Below are positions 60,565 to 64,000 of a DNA stretch of 64,000 nucleotides, piece by piece. Each line of letters starts with the position of its first letter. Position 1 is the stretch's first letter. Under the pieces are notes generated by a model that ran no database searches, was not told where the DNA came from, and saw only the letters and a list, made by a program, of their open reading frames with translations. Location of the stretch: positions 868,001 to 932,000 of the forward strand of contig NZ_CP047176.1 in the NCBI RefSeq assembly GCF_009834225.1, written 5' to 3'. Position numbers and translations under genes: made by a program. The stretch comes from Rathayibacter sp. VKM Ac-2759 (lineage in GTDB: Bacteria; Actinomycetota; Actinomycetes; Actinomycetales; Microbacteriaceae).

Positions 60565-61542
60565 GTGTCTGACAGAAACCGCGACGACGTCGACTGGGCG
60601 ACGGCTGCAGAGCAGTCGTCGGAGGTCGACGAGGCGCAGGAGGGCGGGACCCTCGCCCAGGCTGAGGACGCCATCGAGCCCGCCGAGGAGGGCGCGCTGA
60701 GCGTCGTCGACGAGAACGAGTCCGAGGACGACCTCGCCTCCGACCTGGAGGCCGCGCTCGACGCCATCGGCTCGGTCGACGACCCCGAGGCCGACCAGGC
60801 CGTCGACGAGGCCGCGCACATCGACACCGTCGAGGAGGCCGAAGCGGCCCTCGAGGCCGTCGAGGACGAGGCCGAGGTCGCCGCCGAGGACGCGGAGGAC
60901 GCCGGCGAGGACGTCGCCGACATCGACCCCTACGAGGCGTTCCGCACGGAGCTCCGCGGCAAGCTGGGCAAGTGGTACGTCATCCACTCCTACGCCGGCT
61001 TCGAGAAGCGCGTGAAGTCGAACATCGAGAACCGCAAGGTCTCCCTCGAGGCCGAGGACTACATCTTCGAGGTCCAGGTCCCCATGGAGGACGTGGTCGA
61101 GATCAAGAACGGCCAGCGCAAGATGGTCACCCGCGTGCGCATCCCCGGCTACGTGCTGGTGCGCATGGACCTCAACGAGGACTCGTGGTCGGTCGTCCGC
61201 CACACCCCCGGCGTGACCGGCTTCGTGGGCAACGCCCACAACCCGACTCCGCTGCGCTTCGAGGAGGCCTTCACGATGCTGAAGAGCCTCGTCGAGATCA
61301 AGGACGTCGCTCCGTCCAAGGCCCCCGGCGCGAAGGGCCAGAAGCAGGCGCAGCGCGTCCTGCCGGCCGAGGTCGACTTCGAGATCGGCGAGACGATCAC
61401 GATCAAGGAGGGCTCGTTCGCGGGTCTGCCCGGATCGATCAGCGAGATCAAGCCCGAGAGCGGCAAGCTCACCGTGCTCGTGTCGCTGTTCGAGCGCGAG
61501 ACCCCGGTCGAGCTGTCGTTCGACCAGGTCACCAAGCTCTGA
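60565..61542 (+). CDS. nusG: Transcription antitermination protein NusG with acidic N-terminal extension
   Basis: Transcription elongation factor, 325 residues against about 180 in E. coli. The first 130 or so residues are an extremely acidic, Ala-rich, probably disordered extension. The NGN domain begins at GKWYVIHSYAGFEKRV (about residue 135), and the C-terminal KOW domain includes GETITIKEGSFAGLPGSISEI. GTG 60565 is preceded by a GAGAGAG stretch. It is followed by a strong terminator before rplK. Confidence 0.95.
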   Translation: MSDRNRDDVDWATAAEQSSEVDEAQEGGTLAQAEDAIEPAEEGALSVVDENESEDDLASDLEAALDAIGSVDDPEADQAVDEAAHIDTVEEAEAALEAVEDEAEVAAEDAEDAGEDVADIDPYEAFRTELRGKLGKWYVIHSYAGFEKRVKSNIENRKVSLEAEDYIFEVQVPMEDVVEIKNGQRKMVTRVRIPGYVLVRMDLNEDSWSVVRHTPGVTGFVGNAHNPTPLRFEEAFTMLKSLVEIKDVAPSKAPGAKGQKQAQRVLPAEVDFEIGETITIKEGSFAGLPGSISEIKPESGKLTVLVSLFERETPVELSFDQVTKL

Positions 61543-61559
61543 CGCTCGCCGTCCCGCTC

Positions 61560-61593
61560 GAACGCCCCCTCCGCAGTGCCGGAGGGGGCGTTC
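61560..61593 (+). terminator. Terminator hairpin after nusG
   Basis: GAACGCCCCCTCCG (61560-61573) and CGGAGGGGGCGTTC (61580-61593) make a perfect 14-bp stem with a 6-base loop. No U tract follows. Confidence 0.88.
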
Positions 61594-61642
61594 GGCGTGG
61601 AGGGCCCGGGGAGCCGCCCTGTCGGTACCGGCCCGCAGCGTG

Positions 61643-61648
61643 TAAGCT
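61643..61648 (+). promoter_or_regulatory. Probable -10 box of rplK-rplA
   Basis: TAAGCT just downstream of the nusG terminator. It leaves a leader of about 130 bases before rplK. Confidence 0.45.
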
Positions 61649-61784
61649 CGTAGGGGTTTTCGTGTCGGCGCCCCACTGCGTGCGCGCCGGCCGACCCTCC
61701 TCCACCGCGATCCGGCTCCGTCGGATGCGCGGGAGAGCGGCCGGGAACCCCCGACCGCTCGAACCCTGAGAAAAGGAATCCTGA

Positions 61785-62216
61785 ATGGCCCCCAAGAAGA
61801 AGGTCACCGGCCTGATCAAGCTCCAGATCAAGGCCGGCGCGGCGAACCCCGCGCCCCCGATCGGACCGGCGCTCGGTCAGCACGGCGTCAACATCATGGA
61901 GTTCTGCAAGGCGTACAACGCGCAGACCGAGTCGCAGCGCGGCAACGTCATCCCCGTCGAGATCACCGTCTACGAGGACCGTTCGTTCACGTTCATCCTC
62001 AAGACCCCGCCCGCCGCGGAGCTCATCAAGAAGGCCGCCGGCGTCGCCAAGGGCTCGTCGACCCCGCACACCGTGAAGGTCGCCAAGCTGACCCGTGCAC
62101 AGGTCCGCGAGATCGCCGAGGCGAAGCAGGTCGACCTGAACGCCAACGACATCGAGGCCGCGGCCAAGATCATCGCCGGCACCGCACGCAGCATGGGCAT
62201 CACCGTAGAGGGCTAG
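61785..62216 (+). CDS. rplK: 50S ribosomal protein L11
   Basis: 143 residues. [43 protein letters not shown] and the C-terminal rRNA-binding domain ending [15 protein letters not shown] are textbook L11. AAAAGGA precedes ATG 61785. Confidence 0.98.
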
Positions 62217-62250
62217 TCCTCTCGCCCTTCCAGAACTCAACACCCGTGGG

Positions 62251-62267
62251 AGAGCCCGCCAGGCTCT
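62251..62267 (+). promoter_or_regulatory. Small hairpin between rplK and rplA
   Basis: AGAGCC (62251-62256) pairs with GGCTCT (62262-62267) around CGCCA. It lies 33 bases before rplA and might take part in L1 autoregulation, but it is not the classical L1 site. Confidence 0.35.
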
Positions 62268-62299
62268 AGAACCACATTCTCGTTTCAAGGAGAAACAAC

Positions 62300-62992
62300 A
62301 TGGCACAGAAGTCGAAGGCCTACCGGGCCGCCGCGGCCAAGCTCGAAGAGGGCAAGTACTACACCGCCGAGGAGGCGGTCGCGCTCGCTCGCGAGACCGG
62401 TTCCGCCAAGTTCAACAGCACCGTCGAGGTCGCCCTCAAGCTCGGTGTGGACCCCCGCAAGGCCGACCAGATGGTCCGCGGCACGGTCATCCTCCCCCAC
62501 GGCACGGGCAAGACCGCCCGCGTCATCGTGTTCGCGACCGGCCCCGCGGCCGAGGCCGCGATCGCTGCGGGCGCCGACGAGGTCGGCGGCGCCGAGCTCA
62601 TCGAGAAGGTGGCGGGCGGCTACACGTCGTTCGACTCCGCCGTCTCGACCCCGGAGCTCATGGGCCAGGTCGGCCGTCTCGGAAAGGTGCTCGGCCCCCG
62701 CGGCCTCATGCCCAACCCGAAGACCGGCACCGTGACCCCGGACGTGGCGAAGGCCGTGACCGAGATCAAGGGCGGAAAGATCGAGTTCCGCGTCGACAAG
62801 CACGCCAACGTGCACCTCGTCGTCGGCAAGGCCGCGTTCACCCCGGAGCAGCTCCAGGAGAACTTCAAGACGGCTCTCGACGAGATCAACCGCCTCAAGC
62901 CCTCCTCCTCGAAGGGCCGCTACATCCAGAAGGCCGCCGTCTCGACGACCTTCGGCCCCGGCATCCCGCTGGACGTCAACGTCCTCGCCTGA
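62300..62992 (+). CDS. rplA: 50S ribosomal protein L1
   Basis: 230 residues, with [28 protein letters not shown] and [18 protein letters not shown], all signature L1 segments. AAGGAG precedes ATG 62300. Confidence 0.98.
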   Translation: MAQKSKAYRAAAAKLEEGKYYTAEEAVALARETGSAKFNSTVEVALKLGVDPRKADQMVRGTVILPHGTGKTARVIVFATGPAAEAAIAAGADEVGGAELIEKVAGGYTSFDSAVSTPELMGQVGRLGKVLGPRGLMPNPKTGTVTPDVAKAVTEIKGGKIEFRVDKHANVHLVVGKAAFTPEQLQENFKTALDEINRLKPSSSKGRYIQKAAVSTTFGPGIPLDVNVLA

Positions 62993-63013
62993 GCCTCGGC
63001 ACAGCACTGACAG

Positions 63014-63043
63014 GGAGGGGGTCCGCTTCGGCGGGCCCCCTCC
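63014..63043 (+). terminator. Terminator hairpin after rplA
   Basis: GGAGGGGGTCCGC (63014-63026) and GCGGGCCCCCTCC (63031-63043) pair with one G-U around a TTCG tetraloop. Confidence 0.88.
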
Positions 63044-63076
63044 TTCGTCGTCTCCGGTGGCGTGCCGCGCGGCGGG

Positions 63077-63082
63077 CATACT
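63077..63082 (+). promoter_or_regulatory. -10 box, probable leaderless start of the GNAT gene
   Basis: CATACT lies 7 bases before GTG 63090; it departs from TAnnnT at the first base. Confidence 0.4.
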
Positions 63083-63089
63083 GGTCGGC

Positions 63090-63638
63090 GTGTCCGATCC
63101 CACCCCCTCGCCCGTGACGGTCCGCCGCGCCGTCGCCTCCGACGCCGAGGCGCTCTCGTCCGTCGCCGCGATCACGTTCCCGCTCGCCTGCCCGCCGCAC
63201 ACGACCCCGGAGGCGAAGGCCGACTTCATCCGCACGGTGCTGTCGGTCGAGCGGTTCCGCGAGTACCTGGCCGACGCGGCCCGGGTGCTGTTCGTCGCCG
63301 AGGACGAGACCGGGATCCTCGGGTACACCATGCTGATCCGCGGGGAGCCGACCGACGCGGACGCCGCCGCCGCGATCACCCGCAGGCCGAGCGTCGAGCT
63401 GAGCAAGTGCTACGCGCTGCCCGCCCGGCACGGCTCGGGCGTCGCCGCGCGGCTGATGGCCGCGAGCACCGACGATGCCCGGGCGAGCGGGGCGCGCGGC
63501 GTCTGGCTCGGCGTGAACCAGGAGAACGAGCGGGCGCGCCGCTTCTACGCGAAGCACGGCTTCGAAGTCGTCGGCACGAAGCGGTTCCTCGTCGGCGGTC
63601 GCCACGAGGACGACTTCGTGCTCGAGCTCGCCCTCTGA
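63090..63638 (+). CDS. GNAT family N-acetyltransferase
   Basis: 182-residue acetyltransferase. The fold runs from VTVRRAVASDAEAL through VLFVAEDETGILGYTML. The acetyl-CoA loop is PARHGSGVAARLMAAS, where RHGSGV replaces the canonical Q/RxxGxG/A. The C-terminal VWLGVNQENERARRFYAKHGFEVVGTKRFLVG is typical. Substrate unknown. GTG 63090 is chosen from similarity and the nearby -10-like box; an in-frame upstream GTG adds only non-conserved residues. Confidence 0.88.
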   Translation: MSDPTPSPVTVRRAVASDAEALSSVAAITFPLACPPHTTPEAKADFIRTVLSVERFREYLADAARVLFVAEDETGILGYTMLIRGEPTDADAAAAITRRPSVELSKCYALPARHGSGVAARLMAASTDDARASGARGVWLGVNQENERARRFYAKHGFEVVGTKRFLVGGRHEDDFVLELAL

Positions 63639-63648
63639 GCGCTGCGGG

Positions 63649-64000
63649 TCAGCCCTCGGCGACGGTCAGGACGATCTTGCCGCGGGTGTGGCCGGTCTCG
63701 AGCTGCTCGTGCGCCTCGCAGGCGCGGGCGAGCGGGAAGATGCCGTCGATGAAGACGCGGACGTCGCCCGACTCGAGCAGGCGCGAGACGACGGCGAGCG
63801 TGGCCCCGTCGGGCGCGACCTTGTAGGTGGAGGCGCGGACCCCCGCCGCCGCCGCCTCGGTGAAGAACTCGGGCCAGCTGCCGGTCGGAGCGTTGACGAT
63901 CAGCCCGCCGGGGCGCAGGACCTTCAGCGACCGCGAGCCGGTGCTGTCGTGCACGTTGCCGACCAGGTCGATGACGACGTCGACGCCCTCGAGGAGGTCG
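63649..64000 (-). CDS. Zinc-type/MDR NADP-dependent oxidoreductase, C-terminal part
   Basis: Only the last 117 codons lie in the window; the start is beyond base 64000. The visible part has the nucleotide-domain end DLLEGVDVVIDLVGN, SLKVLRPGGLIVN, and the C-terminal IFPLARACEAHEQLETGHTRGKIVLTV that is characteristic of quinone-oxidoreductase-like medium-chain dehydrogenases. Tail to tail with the GNAT gene, 10 bases apart. Confidence 0.87.
   Translation of the reverse strand, partial: DLLEGVDVVIDLVGNVHDSTGSRSLKVLRPGGLIVNAPTGSWPEFFTEAAAAGVRASTYKVAPDGATLAVVSRLLESGDVRVFIDGIFPLARACEAHEQLETGHTRGKIVLTVAEG

Overview
The window is 64 kb of GC-rich (roughly 70% by eye) actinobacterial chromosome. Gene content and order fit Microbacteriaceae, possibly near Rathayibacter or Curtobacterium; this placement is inference. 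The core markers are a menaquinone (men) cluster next to System II cytochrome c biogenesis, an mrpA-G antiporter operon with fused A/B subunits, and the order hadA-hadB-murB ... aspC, tRNA-Trp, secE, nusG, rplK, rplA. No phage, plasmid, IS or CRISPR is visible.

Layout. 1-2743: end of resB and all of ccsB. 2744-3099: non-coding repeats. 3100-7682: a small catabolic island (nucleoside hydrolase, GntR regulator, TfoX-like protein, DUF1537 acid-sugar kinase, hydroxyacid dehydrogenase). 7684-21544: menaquinone genes (menC, menB, menE, menA, menD, menF, menG and the polyprenyl diphosphate synthase), interrupted by an anchored hypothetical protein, a GH15 hydrolase, Dps and two small membrane proteins. 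21624-32686: ferredoxin reductase type flavoprotein, short UvrA-like ATPase, Nudix hydrolase, YajQ, lytic transglycosylase lipoprotein, tRNA-Tyr, SDR, inositol phosphatase, M23 peptidase, GH13 glucosidase and a small membrane protein. 32683-39132: mrp operon on the minus strand. 39237-41653: beta-propeller protein, aldo/keto reductase, tRNA-Thr and tRNA-Met.

41733-54202 is an accessory block lying between tRNA-Met and hadA. It holds a SARP/AAA regulator divergent from an FAD oxidase, a TrpEG/PhzE-type synthase translationally coupled to a shortened GlpX-like phosphatase, an EI24 protein, a hydantoin/allantoin racemase and NCS1 permease with a divergent XRE-cupin regulator, and a small zinc-finger-like protein overlapping tail to tail with an HTH protein. 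54339-64000 is core again: hadA, hadB, murB, an ABC exporter, aspC, tRNA-Trp, secE, nusG, rplK, rplA, a GNAT enzyme and the end of an MDR oxidoreductase.

The strongest regulatory find is a complete tryptophan attenuator upstream of the TrpEG/PhzE-type gene: a leaderless 14-codon leader peptide with two adjacent Trp codons, an overlapping 1:2 hairpin, a perfect attenuator hairpin and a further hairpin before the start codon. The second is a recurrent promoter pattern: about 18 genes have a TAnnnT box exactly 6 or 7 bases before the start codon, so they are probably leaderless. This fixes several start codons. Several repeat families (dispersed palindromes, 19-bp and 15-bp tandem arrays) sit in the intergenic gaps. 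Calls come from reading motifs; no searches were run.
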